A stretch of DNA of 64,000 nt from Proteles cristata cristata (GCA_017311185.1 JAESUZ010005524.1:35760-99759); one strand, 5' to 3'. Positions 11,901-27,600 are shown, counted from the stretch's first letter. Numbers and translations: made by a program. The notes: generated by a model not told the origin, from the letters alone.

Positions 11901-14900
11901 ACAAAAGCTAAATGCAATCAGTGATAGTCTAGAAACAAAATTTTGTTTATCCCTCAGAGAATAATCCTTAAAAGATTGGGGGGAAAAAACAAAAAGGGAT
12001 TAAGAAATTATTTCACAGATTTCAATTACATAATTATACAATCTATTTTAAAAGTAATGAAAGAAAATGTATTCAAGAAAAATAACAAGAATGTCAAATG
12101 AGAAATCAAATTTTATTAAAATCCTATTGGAATTTACATACAGTAAGTCTCTTAACATTTTTCTGTTTAGGAATATGCAATGATTCAGAGGTACTGGAAC
12201 TAATCACATCTGATCAATAAACCAACACAAACAAAACAAAACAAAAAATAAAACCAATAGAGTAAAGGATCAGACATACAGTAATCTACCTTCAGTCCTA
12301 GACTGGGGTGCACTCCGGTTAAGGGGTTATTTTCTTTTCCCATTCTTGTGTCAGGCTCAAAGAGCCTTCCTCTTCCATTAGAATTTGGGATTCTGTCTAT
12401 AACAATGGCACACCTAGCAGCAGACACTACCATGCAACTTCAAAGAAATAGAGCATCCACATTTTTTCCACTGCCTAAGTAGCAATGAATTTTTCAAACA
12501 CTGAGGCAGAATAAAATTTAACAAGGGCCCCAAACCCAAAGGGAAAGAGTGCTAAAACCATATTGTGAATAAAATTTTTAGTTACTATTATTTGAAATGC
12601 AACACAAAAATGAACTTTAACTCTATTCTTCTTTCTAGCCTTGAAAAATCATCTCTGTAAGGTATACACTGGGTCCAAAGTAGCATAAATATGGTATCTT
12701 CATAACCAGTGTTTTACAGGGATTAGCATCTGACCATCAATGCACAGAGCAGCGGCACTGGTATGCCTGCTTAGCAGACATGAAAGAGGCCAAAGCTCGA
12801 ATGCAAGATGCTAGAGACAACTGAAATGAGAAGGCTGACTCCACTTCTGCCAAGTTAAACAAGATGCATCTCTCTCATCATCACTCCTGTTCAAAGTCTC
12901 AGACTCTAAAAGGAACAGTGTTCCTGCAATCCAGAACCTGAGGCAAAAACGGGACACATGAGACATCAGTTTAAAAAAAAAAAAAAAGGCTAATTATACG
13001 AGAGAGATGAATAGTTCTTGTGTTGTTATGTTATACAGGCAAGCACGTGTTTATTTGTGTACATATTTTCACACTTGGATGGTGACCATCAGTGTCTGAA
13101 ATGGTCATGGCTGGCCTTCCATAGTGCCTTTACATGTCACTGCCAGCACAGGAGCAAGGGACAGGATGAAGAAAACATTTCGGAAAGCATGCCCATCCTA
13201 GCAGGCTGGCGGCGGTCCTTTGACAAATCACTGTTTTATACAAGCTCATGATTCTTACTTCACAAAGTCATTGTCTACAATACACAGTGATCAGACCAAT
13301 GACGCAGCTCTCCTGCTACTTGTAAGCTGCACAAAAGGACTGTGTATTCTACTCTGTCTGCAATCTTCCACAGTGCTTTACCCTAAATGGTTAATAAGTC
13401 ATGGTGGAATAATTAATATCATGAAAGAGGTGGTAGGAAGAGTTAATGCAGAATGTTACCCACTGAAATACAATTCCCTTCAACTCTCTAAAATCATAAA
13501 ATGTTAGAACTGGAAGGGGGTCAAGTCAATTACATACCAATCAATCTAATCCCCACCTTCACAGTGGAATACCTGAGTCAGGATAAAGTTAACAGCAGTT
13601 ATCCCAATATTCTGGATTCCCTGTCTAACATTTTTTTCTACTCTACACTCTTGTCATATACAAAATTTTAGTTTCATTTTTCTTTCTTTTACCCACTGGC
13701 CACTAAAAGAAACCATTCTTTCTTCTAAAGTTTTTATTCATTTATTCATTTAAGTAATCTCTACACCCAACATGAGGCTTGAACTCACAACCCTGAGATC
13801 AAGAGCTGCACACTCCTCCGACTGAACCAGCCAGGTGCCCCTAGAAGAAACTGTTCTTAGGCTCATCATCATATGTCTACTTTGAAAATTCAGAGAAAGA
13901 AATGTTTTGAGGTGTAACTTCCTGTAAGTTTTTGACTTTAAAGTTTTATCTCAAAATACATCAGCCTATTTTCTTCCTCATAAAATTACTTAATTTCCTC
14001 CCACTTATAACAGTAATAAATTCTTTAAGAAGCAAGGTCCTGACAATGACACAGTTTAGCTTCAGTTCTGGATGCTTCTGCCATATTTTAAGAAATACCA
14101 GTGTTGTTTTATAGCTGCTTCCATGGGGTCAGCCAGGAGTTCTCTGGAAATATGACTGGCTCAGCATTTCAACTCTAAAGAAAAACCATCAAGAGGGACC
14201 CAGGAGCATAACCAGACTGAAGAGGAAAGAAGCAAGTGAGGAAAGCAGAAGCAAGGACTAAATTATGGATGACTAACAGTTTTCTGTGAGAATAGCTAGG
14301 TCTTAAGCTAATTTCCTACTGCAGATCTTAGCCCTCAGTTTCTCTTCTTAAGGAATGTAGCATGTACTACTTAATAATACCAAACACAAAATGGTAACTG
14401 TTTCCTAGATTTTCCTGCACACTTCACTCCATTATTTTATCTACCCTACTCAGACTTGATTTCATATTCACATTCTTTTTTAAAAATTTTTTTTAATGTT
14501 TTATTTATTTCTGAGAGAGGGATAGAGAGAGACACAGAATCTGAAAAAGGCTCCAGGCTCTGGCTAGCCGTCAGCACAGAGCCTGACGCGGGGCTCGAAC
14601 CCATGAACCATGAGATCATGACCTGAGCCAAATTCGGACCTTAACCAACTGAGCCACCCAGGTGCCCCTCATATCCACATTTTCAATTCCAAAGTTAACA
14701 GCCAAAGTTACTTAAAAAGAAAAGTCTGTTTCTCTTTTATTACATCAGTGTCAAGAAGTCAAGTCTCCAATACAATACAGAGATACATGGTCCCATTATC
14801 TTCATTATCATTCTAGCAGGAGTAATGATGGGATCCTGGTATCCTTATGACCCAATAAAAGGAAAATAGTTCAACAAACTACATTGCTGGTCACTGGACT

Positions 14901-15630
14901 TATGAGATGCTAAACAACCGCATCGGTCAACAAAAGAACAATGAGATCAAATGATCAAACGACTCCTTGTCAAATGCAGAACTCCCCCCTTATCCGTAAG
15001 AGAGATGTTCTATGACCCCTGGGGATGCCTGAAACCACGGACAGGACTGAGCCCTATGTGTACTGTTCTCTCCTACACATATACACCTATGATAAAGTTT
15101 AAGTTATAAATTAGGTGCAGTAAGAAATCAACGGCAATAACTAAAAATTAAACAGAACAGTTACAATAATAAACTGCAGTAAAAGTTACGTGAATGTGGT
15201 CTCTCTCTCTCTCTCTAAATCTTAGTGCACTGTCCTCACCCTTCTTGTGAGGACGGGGGATGACAAAATGCCTCTGTGATGAGATGAAGTGAGGTGAGTG
15301 ATGCAGGCACCGTGACGTAACATTAGGCCACTACTGGCCTTCTGACAACATGTCAGGAGGACCATCTGCTTCCAGACTGTGGCTGACCGCAGGTAAGTGA
15401 AACCTCAGAAAGCAAAACCAAGGACAAGGGAGGAGTACTGTATACCCTGGAATCCGTGATCAACGTTTATGGCTGGAAACTTTTCCAGTTCTATCAGCAC
15501 ATACCAGGGTCAGGTTTAGAGACAAAGTATCTACATTAGCAGCTCAAACTGACAAAACCAATAATCATTAGTATTCTGAATTTATTTAATTTACTTTATT
15601 TAACTTATCTATGTATTTATTTATTTATAA

Positions 15631-15689
<59 letters not shown>

Positions 15690-18600
15690 AAAGGTCCTGG
15701 CTGCCCTCAAGAACCAGAATCTGGCCAGACAACTGTGGTCTTTTTGTTTTTTAAATGTTTATTTATTTATTTTGAGAGGGAAAGAGAGAGGGAGGGAGGG
15801 AGAGAGAGAGAGAGGGAGAAGGAGAAGGAGAGGGGAAGAGAGAGAGAGAGAGAGAGAATGAGATGGGGTGCAAAGGGGAGGGGCACAGAGAGAATCCTAG
15901 ACAGGCTCTGCACTCAGTGTAGAGCCCGATGTAGGACCCCCACCATCTCAAGAATCGTGAGATCATGATCTGAGCTGAAACCAAGAGTTGGATGCTCAAC
16001 CGATAGAGCCACCCAGGAGCTCCAAGATTCTAAATTTAAAACTAAAAGCACTCAGTTAACTTTGTGTACTACACGACAAAAGCTGTAAAAAATACTTATC
16101 TTCCCTACTTTGTGAGCCAATAAGTGACTCCTTTAATAAGCACAAGAGGGGTGCCTGGGTGGCTCAGTCGGTTGAGCATCCAACTTCGGCTCAGTTCATG
16201 ATCTCACAGTTTGTGGGTTTGAGCCCTGCATCAGCCTCCATGCTGACGGCTCAGAGCCTGGAGCCTGCTTCGGATTCTGTGTCTCCCTTTCTCTCTGCCC
16301 CTCCCCCGCTAGCACTCTGTCGGTCTCTCGAAAATAAACAAACATTAAAAAAAATTTTTTTAAACTATAAAAACAATAAGCACATGGGCCACAAATTAAA
16401 CAATGTGCAATCTTTTTTTTTTTTAATTTATTTTTTTTTAATTTTTTTTTTTTAATGTTTTTTATTTATTTCTAGGAGAGAGAGAGAGAGACAGCGTGAG
16501 CAGGGGAGGGTCAGAGAGAGAGGAGTCACAGACTGAAACAGGCTCCAGGCTCTGAGCTGGCAGTCAGCACAGAGCCCGACGCGGGGCTCGAGCCCACGAA
16601 CCGTGAGATCATGACCTAAGCGAAAGTCGGACGCTCAACCGACTAAGCCACCCAGGCGCCCCAAACAATGTGCCATCTTAACTGGAAGCTTCAGTATGAA
16701 ATAATATTTGTATGAATGTGTAACTACTTACTCATACAGAGTTGAACATTTTTGTTTTGGGTTAATATCCCACAGTTTCTTATTACGGACAACATATTCA
16801 CTACTGTGCTGTTCATACATAGCTTCAAATTCTTCTACATCTTGCCGAAGGTGGTCAGGTACCACAAATGGACCTGCAGAATTTGGATTGCGTTTGCTGA
16901 TAAAAGAAAAAAAAATTTTTTTGTGAATCCTAAACTTTGAGGTGACCCAGAATATTTAAATTAAAACAAAAATAGTAACATATGACTCAGCTTTACAATG
17001 CAAAAAAACACTACCAGAAAATTAAATGCAGAAAGGTTACCCTCCCACAATTATAAATCTGTAGCCTCCAAGTAAGCACTTTTAATTAACTAGTTATTCT
17101 TGCTTCCAAGAAGAAATTTTTTGAAACTTGTGGTTTTAAAAGTATCAATGTTACATTAATTTTAACTTGTTAAAGATTCTATTATAACTGTTATTAATTT
17201 AAGTTAAAGTGAGATTGGAACCAGTAAGACACTTAACAAAAAGATTCTTTTTCTAAAGTATAAGATTCCAGCATTCTAAAAAGATGTAGCAGTTTGTGAG
17301 TTCGAAAACAAGACGACCAGGTTTAATTTCCGGCTCAGACATGCACAAGCTTCCAGTTCTTGGGCACATCACTCAACTACACTGTGCATGAGTCACCCTA
17401 TCTGTAAAATGCACATGCTAACAGTACTTACCTCCCAGGGTGAAGAATAGTTTCAATGAGTTTGTACATGTTAAAGCCCACAGAATGTACCTGGTACATA
17501 AGTGCTATCTAAGTATGGGCTATTACTATTTTAACTTAAAATAATTCCTCCATTTAAAGAATCCATGAAAATGTGCAAAAGCAGCTCTTAGGACAACTCC
17601 TTTAAGGAATGTGAAAAAAAAATTATGGGTTTCTGGTTCATAAAGGAATATGACAAAAAGGCCTTTACTACTCACTACTTTTATTTCTTAAGTCTATTTC
17701 CTGAAAACTCTGTTTCAACAACTAGATGCCACCGAAAATCACTCACATCTAAGGTTACACCACAACATCACATATGGCTTCCAAAACATCTTCCTCTCAA
17801 TTATAGCAAGTATGCCAGAAATTATTAATAGGACATCCTCTTCACTGAACATTTTAAAGATGATTTCCTAGGACTTTCCCATAGTATCTTGCACATAGTA
17901 AGTTCCCAAACTTACACTCTAACGAATGTCATTAGCCCAATGATTTTAATGTAGTCTGCGGGCATTCTTAGCGCTGACAAGCCGTATTATAAAACCAACC
18001 AAGGGTGATTACACTAGGCTGTCATAACAGATGCACAGATTTAGATAGTGAAGTTAGGGAAATAAAACAAGTTTAAATTATGTTAAATTAATACCACTTG
18101 GTAAGTTAATACAATTGAATTAAAATCTGAAGCACACATTTTTAATTGTACTTACCTGTGGTCTTCACCTGAAGTGACAGTCTCATTATTTGGTGTTACT
18201 GAAGCTGTTCCGGACCCCACTAACATAGGCTAGTTTAAAAGACACAAAAATGAAAATGATTTTCTACCTTAAAATTCCATGAAAAATATTAGCATTAAAA
18301 CAGATGAATGCTTATATAAATATGCATGCAAACTGGCGATATATAAGACTTATCTAAATTTTCTTGTGAACAGGAACACAAAAGTAATGAAAGTTTCAAC
18401 AGCCACAAATAGGCCCAAATTAACATTCAGGTGGCTTCCAATGCTCCAAAAAACCTCAAATGTCAAAGATAAAAAGCCAAGTTTTAGCAGAACTTACAAA
18501 CAGCTGCTCTCATCCTCCCTAGTATCCGTTCACTGTCTCAACGGCTGCCCTCCTTCCTGAGCACACATGTATATGACAGCCATGAAGAATCCACCAGAAG

Positions 18601-21600
18601 ATAAATAACACCCTATTTATCTCATGGGCATGAAGCAAATCTTTACATTAAGTCCTAAGAAAAGTCTTTTGATACAAAGTACTTCAAAATATCCCCAAGA
18701 ACTGGCTAATTTTAATTTATACATTCAATTATTTTAGACAAAAATTAATACAAAATGTACTCCATACCTTTGAATCTTTTGGCTTCTTTTTCTTGCCTTT
18801 ATTTTTCATCTTGGCAGAATTAAACTGGAAAAATGGGGGAAAAAAACAATGAACACTCAAATAATAGTGTGATGAAGTTCCGTATAAAGATATCATACTG
18901 GTTTTAGCCACAAGTTGAATATACACAAAGTGCTGAACAAAAATAACACTTCATATGTTAGCCCTAGTGTTATGATTTATAATACAAAATAAGAGAAAGC
19001 CTAATGATGACTGATGTTATAATGAAAAGTGCTTCAAAAAATGTTTAATGTTTTATTCCTGAGAGAGAAGGGGAGAAAGTGTGTGTGTGCATATGCAAAG
19101 GAGGGGCAGAGAAAGGAAAAGACACAGAATCCCAAGCAGGCTCTGTACTGTCAGCCCAGAACCCTATGTAGGGCTTGATCTCATGAACCATGAGATCATA
19201 ACCTGAGCTGAAATCAAGAATTGGATGCTTAACTGACTGAACCACCCCTTGCTCCAACATTTTAAACTCATTTATAGTAAGATTTATGTTATTTCAAGTA
19301 ATTAATCAGTCTTTTAGAGTAATTTCAAGTATATGCTACTGCCATTTCAATGACAGTCCTTTTCTTAAGGTAAATTAGACACTCTACTCCTGGCCAACTC
19401 TAGGGCACAGTGGACTTCAAAGACATTTAACTTCCCACTGGGTGTGTTAGCTGTGTTTCCACACTTAGCTGGGCAGAACTTCACAAGCAGATTAAGAAAA
19501 AGTTTCAAGTACAGATGACCTGATCCTAAATATCAGTAAACAAGCATCTTTCTCTTTGAAAACTGCTACAACCTACTAAGAAAAGCAACTCTGGAATTAT
19601 ATTAATTTAAACTCAGTTTGGAGCCATTCACAACAAAGTCTGTTTTCCTTACAGAGCAAAACACTGGAATTTTAATCATTACAGATGGCTTTTCATTTTT
19701 GTGCCAGGAGTTGACTCAACTCCTTCCCTATTTCTGAGATTAACAATTATTAGTTGCAAAACTTTATGAACACTGTCTAATTTAAGCTTCTAGACATTGC
19801 TGATTGCTGACTGTCACTCTAATTCCAAGAGGAAGACTGGCCTTAACATTCTATAGATGAGTATACGTTAGCCAAAAATCCTCCATATTTGGTTCTACAA
19901 TGCCATCTGTGATGTAAATAAACACTGGCCTGGGGACTCCTCTCTTCCTTGGGCTAATCCAAATTGACACATGACATTTAAAGCAATCAGATAACTTACC
20001 GGCACATCACCACTGTCTTGTTTCCTTAACACAGTACAGCGGCTGTCTGTAGGAAAATACCGATAATTTGTGAGAAAATGAAAATTTTACACTGACAACA
20101 CACTAAAGCCTTAAAGAAAATCACCCGAGATACTACTATCATCAGCTATGTTCTGCTCCTTATTTGGCTTTGACATCAGTTTAGTTTAGAAACCAAGGGC
20201 AAATGGCCCATTAAATGGTAACCAACTACAAAGAACCACAAAATGTCAGTGAATCCAGTTCAGCAAAATTTGAGTGCTTTCTAGATGTCAAAATCTGTGC
20301 TAGGTGCTGCAAATACAAAGATGCAGAGGATAATCCCTGTCAAAGATAAGCCTGTATTCTATAGCTTATGTTCTGCAAAATACCTGAACAGGCAAATACA
20401 TGTAACCCAGTGTGTCAAGTGCCTCAATAAATAACAATGGAAACAAAGCTGATGGAATAATACAGTTTTCAAGGACAAAGGCCCGATGACAGGCCAGGGA
20501 GGACTCAAAGGGAGATGTAATATAAAACTGAGACTTGATATAAACAAGCAAAGGGCTAGGATGTGGCTGGAGGCAATGCAGGAGCAAAGACATGAGGCAG
20601 GAAAGTACGATGCAGACATCGCCTCCACTGCAGGGCAATGTTTTCTTAAATGTTACACATTAAACCCTTTACTAATAAATTCTGCCCACTTAATACGCAA
20701 CCTTTGCTATGAAACTGTTAAAGTACCTAAGATGAGAACAGTATGGTATGCAGTCAGGGTAACATACCCATTTAAGTATCTCTACAACACTTGGTTCAAC
20801 AGAGTAAAAAGATTCTATGACATTAAAAAAAAAAAAAATCACTATTCTTAATCACTAACTGGCCCACATAAGCTGGCTGTACCAAAATTCCCACTATTTT
20901 TTTAAGTATTAAATAAGCTGGGTCCTTCACAGATATTTTCCTTCCTGAGATCAGATATAATATAAACGGAAACTCAGTGCACATACCCATTATATCAAAG
21001 AACTCATCTAAAGCATTATGCAGCACTGGGAACTTGTCTCTGTGCTCCTCCAGCAGCCATATTAAACATCGTGCTTCCTTCAATGACGTTGGCTCATAGA
21101 AATAATCAAGTTGCTTTCCTTCTATAGAGGCTAGTTTATGACCATATTTCTCATTCCAGAGAAAAGTCATGATGCTAAAATCAAGCTCCTTAAGAGATGC
21201 TCCATAACGAGAAAAAAAAGGTCCTGTGGCATCTAAACCTGTAATAAAAACAAAATCCAAATCAGAAAAGGGGAAACTCATTTACAGTAAAATCACATCC
21301 AGTCTTACATTTCTGAAAGCAGTTCCATTAGAGTTTGCTTATATTTTCAGTGAAAAACACATATTTGAACATAAACTTGTTCAAGCTATTTTGCATTTTA
21401 GGAAGACCACTTAACACTGATAAACTAATGACAATCATTCTTACCTATTAGTTGAATAAGGTGGGCCAAAGGCTTCTTACATAATAGCTGATATATTTTA
21501 AGCTTATAAGGTTATTTTTATTAGACTTAGGCAATAAAAGCAAGGCATTAAATTCCTTTAAAAATGTAACAACTTTTCACTAATTCAAAATGATATTCAT

Positions 21601-24600
21601 TCTAATTAGTACAAGCTAGAAAGATTTTAGTGCTTTTCTATATATCTTCCATAGTAATAAAACACCAATAATATGCAAAAGCTTCCCAAATGCCTTTAAA
21701 ACAGAAAATGGGTAAACCCCGCCCCCCAACACCTCCATTAATGGCTCTCCCTATCCTCCTCCAAAATGATGGTCACTATTCTCACTGTTATTCTACTTTC
21801 TAACTGATTAGAGAAAGAGGTGGCTGTAAACTCGTACTGGTACTGAAGGGATGGTGAGCCCTAACCTTACTAATAGCCACCAAAAGACAAAGGCTGGTGC
21901 TGTTCTGTCTTCCCACACGCCTCTAATACAGCACGGTCACCTCTTGTGTTGGCCAGGGTTTATCAGTTGGCAAATGAAGCAGACTGCTGGGTCAAAATTA
22001 CCTTGGATGGCTGTTTCTTCCAGATGAAAACAGTTACCTTGCAGAGGTCATGATGCATGAAAAACATGCTCATTGAACAGAAGGCAAGAGATCTCTTCTA
22101 GTATTAAAATGTTAATCTCTTCCCATATTTCATATCATCACCTGACCTCTCATGCTAAATATGGACATGATGTGACTCCACGGTATAGACTTTTATTGAG
22201 AAGGAAGTAAAATTCCAGGAATTGGAAATTACTTGCCTTAAATAAATATGAGCTTTACATTAGGGCTATAGGACACAGCCTTACTTTAATTAACATGCTT
22301 GAAGTCATTTAAATAGAAAACTGCAACTTTAAATAACATGCATGCATACTTATCAAAATGATACTTTAATCTTCAGAATAAATGTGAATTATATCAAAAG
22401 GCCACATTAACATTTCCATCAGTGAGCCCTAAGGCTCAAATGCTATAGTTTACCTAAAAGAACAGCAGCAGGTACTCTTGCCCAGGTGGGCATAACCAGA
22501 AAGCCTACTTCTCCTGAGTCTATCTTCCAAAGCAGATTAGAGTGAGAATAACATTATAATATATTATTAACAGATGCTAATGACAACCTGATCACTTAAT
22601 TGTAATTTTCTGGGACCAGAAAGCCATTCAGACCTATGCTCAAGACAGCAACACTTAGCTATCAATAATGTCGAGCTTGCTTCCATCTTACTTTGTTCCC
22701 ACTGACAGAAATTTATCAATATACTCTCTGACTCTAGCATTCTAACAGTTCCATGTCCCTAACAACTCCAGCAGGTCGGGGTGACTTGCAAAGGCCTGGC
22801 AGGCTCACTCTTTGGACTGCTCCACTGTGGCTCCTGCTGGCCTATTATCCCACTGCCAACTGAATCATCCACCGTTGGAGGCCAGCTGCCGTCACGGTCA
22901 CCAAGGTAAACAGTGCCCTGGTAGGGACCCAGAGAAATCTCAATCCAGTGTTAGGCACAACTCTATCTGCAGTTGCTTTCTGTGGTCCCCTCATGGTCTG
23001 GAGTTGTTCGGGGGGCAGGAGAGGGTCTTCCTTGACCAAGTTAGGAAAATCAGGAACAATACCAGAGTTTTATAATCCTGATCCAACCTCAGAAAAGTTT
23101 TCTCATAATCTTTAGATATGGATTTGCCTTCAGTGACCCTAAGCAATTAGTTGCATCCATCTTCTAAGTTTTCTAAAGAATCTGTCTACACAACTGCACA
23201 ATCCCAGAGGGCACTGGGACAGCTGCCTGGGGCAGGGGAGAGAGTTGCTATTTACCCATGCGTGTGCCTAGTATTCACTTAGTTTACACATTTACAGGTA
23301 GTTTAGCAAAACACAGGACTGGATTTTCTAACTGACTGAACGTTCTTGTTTATACCTTTTGAAAAAGCAACTTATCTATAACTGTAACCTATCCATAAAA
23401 TAACCTAAATTGTGAGTTGGAAGAAAACAGTACTTTTAGCCATACAAGTCTGTGGTCCTACATTTTAAAAACTGATACAAGATAGGGAAACAAGAGGGTT
23501 CAGAGGCCGCGATCCTGCTAGTAAGCGGCAGCTCTGGAGTTCAGTGGCATACCGAAGCTGTTCAGTTTCTGGATCCAGGCAGCTAATTTTGGCTCCACTT
23601 CTTTAAGCTCACTCAAAACATGCAGAAATATCCTGGTCTTTACTCTATTCTTCTCTTGAATCAAGTGACGAATGACATAGTCCACTGCTTCATTTAGAAA
23701 ATTTCTGCTAGAAAAACAGGTTGTGTAGTCTTCTGTGCTTAAAACCTTCCAAGAAAGCAATTCTTTGAGAAGCTTGGAAGTGTTCAGAATACCAGATTTG
23801 ATCTTGTCAGCATACTGCTTTATGCACTGCAGAATTCTGTCATCAAGGAACTGGCAACTCTGAACATTGTCTATAGTGTCTAAGGATAAAGCAAAGCGGT
23901 CAGTTAAAGTGAGCTACTGGGCCAATTTGCAAAGACAGAAACTGAGAAAGAAATAATATAACATTACATAAGAACACAGAGTACAGTTCAGAGGGATTCT
24001 TCATGTTTTAAATAAACTCAGGATATTTTAAATTTGGAAAATAATTACCTAACAATATGTTTGAAAACAAAGCTCACATTAAACCAAACATATCAAAAGT
24101 GAAGTACCTTCTCTCTTTCACTCTGTACCACTCTTATAACTCAGTTCCTCCAAAATAGGGTTACTTTCCTCAACAGTTCTAACCTAGCCTCATCAACATT
24201 TATCTCTAATAACTATGCTTAATCACTAAGAATGCAAAGAGTTTTTTCTGGAGTTGAAGGGATCATTTATTCATGAATTCAATTAATATTTGGTAGTTAT
24301 TGTTATGTTTTTCATCTTATTACTGGATCCCAAACCACAGGATCCCATGGAGGTGATTCCAGGCTGGAAAATTACTCAGAAGCTCATCTTCCCGACCCAG
24401 GCATCTCCCTTACAGATGGCCATTTAGCCTCTTGAAGCACGCAAAGTTAAAGCACAAACATTCACCAAAGACTTTTACAGCAAGAAAGATAATTTTGATG
24501 ACTGGTGAAACATTAAACAACAAGAGGAAATATTTCATTTTGGGAACAGCCAGCACAGGAGAAAACGAGAAAGAATCACTTCCTCCAGCTGAAAACTGGA

Positions 24601-27600
24601 TGCCGTCCTGGGGGTGTAATGTACAGCACAGTGACTACAGTCGTTACGACTGTACTAACATTTGAAAGTAGTTACCAGAAGAGTGGATCTTGAAAGTTCT
24701 GGTCATGAGAAAAATATTTCTGTAACTATGTATGGCGATGGAAGTTAACTGGTCTGTGGTGATCATTCTGCAATATACACAAATACGCAACATATACATC
24801 ATGTTGTACGCCTAAAACTAGTATAATGTTATGTCATTTATTCCTCAATTAAAAAAAAATAAGAAAAAATCTGGGGAGGGGTGCGCGCCTGTGTGGCTCA
24901 GTTGGTTAAGCTTCTGATGCTTAGTTTTGGCTCAGGTCATAATCTCACAGTTTTGTGAGTTTGAGCCTCACATCGGGTTTTACATTACAGCACAGAGCCT
25001 GCTTGGAATTCTTTTTCTATCCTTCCCCTACTCGCGCTGTCTCTGTCTCTCTCCAAGTAAATAAATCAACTTAAAGACATCTGTTTAAAAAGAGGGACGC
25101 CTGGGTGGCTTAGTCGGTTAAGCGTCTGACTTTCGCTTAGGTCATGATCTCGCGGTTCGTGGGTTCGAGCCCCGCGTCGGGCTCTGTGCTGACTGCCAGT
25201 TCAGAGCCTGGAGCCTGTTTCAGAGTCTGTATCTCCCTCTCTCTGACCCTCCCCTGCTCATGCTGTCTCTCTCTCTCTCTCCTAGAAATAAAAATATTAA
25301 AAAAAAAAAAGAAAAAATCTGAAAATAAATATGCTCACAGCAACAGTATCATAACTGAGACATTCCCAAGTAAATCAGGGAATAATGACAAAATGAACGT
25401 AAAACAGAAGACTGGGTTAGGTAATCTCTACTGCATCTTTTATGAACGGTTTATTTGAACTCAACATTATTTCAGATAATAGTAGCTAATTCATTCAACG
25501 TTTTGGAACCTAAGTCTGCTCGGTGGAGTTCAGAGCATTGCCAAACATACAATATACATGTCAACTATTCTGTCCACCGTCATTTCGGAGATGACACAGA
25601 CACAGATTTTACCCCATGTTAGTATACTGCTACCCCTGTGTACTGCTTCCAAATTCAGTGCTCTTTACACCAACCTCTCCCCGTCTCAGAGCAACACAAG
25701 AGAGTGAGGGTATTAACGTATTAACTGTACTCTAAATTTCAATTCAGTAACAATTAACACAATGCCCAATAAGACGGACATACTAAGCAAGAATACATTA
25801 CTCTCTTCATGCCTTGGACTTTAGCATACCTTTTTGCTCTTCAGTTTTGGGTGGATTACTTTCCCTTAAGTCCTCTTCCATTTTTTCTTGTGCTAATTTT
25901 TTTGCTTCTTTTTTTTGGAGCTTTCTCTTCAATTTTTTGTCTTCTTTCAGTCTTAGCTTCTCTAGGCTGATAAGCATTTACAATTAGCAGTAATTCTCCT
26001 TTGTTATAAACTCAATTAACTATCTTCCTTCGCCTATTACAGAAACCATTCTCCAAGCAGTAAATTAGAAGTTATCCTTTTAATTTAGAATTTGGCCTGT
26101 ATCTTCTGTTCAATACCAAAAACTGGTGACACATGTTCAGTTAAAATTAGGGTACTTGCGACATGAAAAAAAGAATACAACGACCAAGTGATTTATAATT
26201 AAGGCTGGCATATACAGGTTATACAAATGTTACTACTATGTATATATGTTACTACTTAGGGTAAACAGAAATAGTAAAAAGTACTCTGCAAGAGAATGCA
26301 TACGTACACTTATTTCAAAGAAAGATCTCATAGTAAAATATTTTCACATCCTAATGATAGCCCACAACATTGGAATTTGGTTGATATGGTTTACAATGAA
26401 TTCTCTTCAACAAAGAATTCTGTTTTTCTTTTGCTTTTTCTTGGTTGCAAATGATGAAAAAAATCACTTATTAGAATGGAAAGCAGGACCAAAAAGAAAA
26501 AAAGGATTGGAATTATTTGATCTAAACAACATTATATACAGAAGTGAATAAACTGATAGTATTCTGACAGTATATTGATTTTTTTAAGGTGAGAAAGTCA
26601 TTGGTTCAAAAATGTTTCCTGAAGAGAGATAAAAAAGAAAAATGCTCTTGGAATTAAAGTTTAACTGAGAGCTAAGTGTATAATTTTTATCTAAATGCCA
26701 AATGTAATCAAACGTCATAATTTTACTTAAAAATTCAAATAATACTTCTTATTGAAGCTTTTGATATTTAACCATTCTACGCTAGTTCTCTTTTCAAGTT
26801 TTAAATATCCGTAAGATTCTTTTAAACACCACTAGTTTGGGTATGTGTAGATAGCCAATTTAAAAAACATCGTAATTTAGAAATCTGCATTTAATAGAAT
26901 TACATTCTAATAGACATTAAACTGTCAATCGATTGTTAGAAATCTTACCTAGAACATTTCTGTTTCAGAATAGGTCTTGGAGGAACCTTTTCTTTTATGA
27001 CCTTGTGTTCAAACTTTAAATAAAACAAAGACATCCAAAATTTGTCTCATACTCCCATGACATAAAGCACAAAACCACAAGCAACAAGCATTTCAGAAGC
27101 ACACACCATGTTCAATTCGATAGAGAACAGTGATGTTCTGACCCAGACAAAAGCCCAGAAAATTTTAGCAAAACAATTTACTGAAAAGAGGAACAAAAGA
27201 GTAGACACACTTCAGGAAGCTTAAAAAAAACTCTTCCCCCTCCCTAAGAACCCCACCCTCGTTAATACCCAAAAGTTTACTGGGGATTAAGGAAACAAGA
27301 TTATCTAAAAGAGTACAAACTATAAAACCAAAATGTAAAAAGTCTCCTCTTTTAGGAAATTAAAAAATGTGAGCATGCGTCATTGCAAAGATATATTCTC
27401 ACATCCTAACATTTCTCATATTTTCTTAAATTAAATAACTTTTTTTCCTAGAAAATACAAGACTACAGAACTTCTACAAACTTAAATCCTATTTTAAAAG
27501 GTATAAATATTTTGGTTAACAATCTGGTAATATTTCTCCTTTATCAGGTACTTACTTCACATTTAACTTGACCACCACTGCTGAAAATGATAATCTTAGA

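Larger units (their letters stand above)
9180..13720. other. Intron sequence around TTC3 exons 23-24 without recognised repeats
   Basis: Outside the exons at 9714-9779 and 10695-11760 I see AT-rich single-copy sequence. No repeat family, RNA gene or second coding region was recognised; short open frames lack splice or homology support. Confidence 0.5.

Noticed and set aside
23518..23552. Possible longer form of exon 17 that runs to a stop at 23518
   Set aside because: The GT at 23551-23552 joins in phase to exon 18 and restores the known TTC3 sequence; the extension would only occur if the intron were retained.
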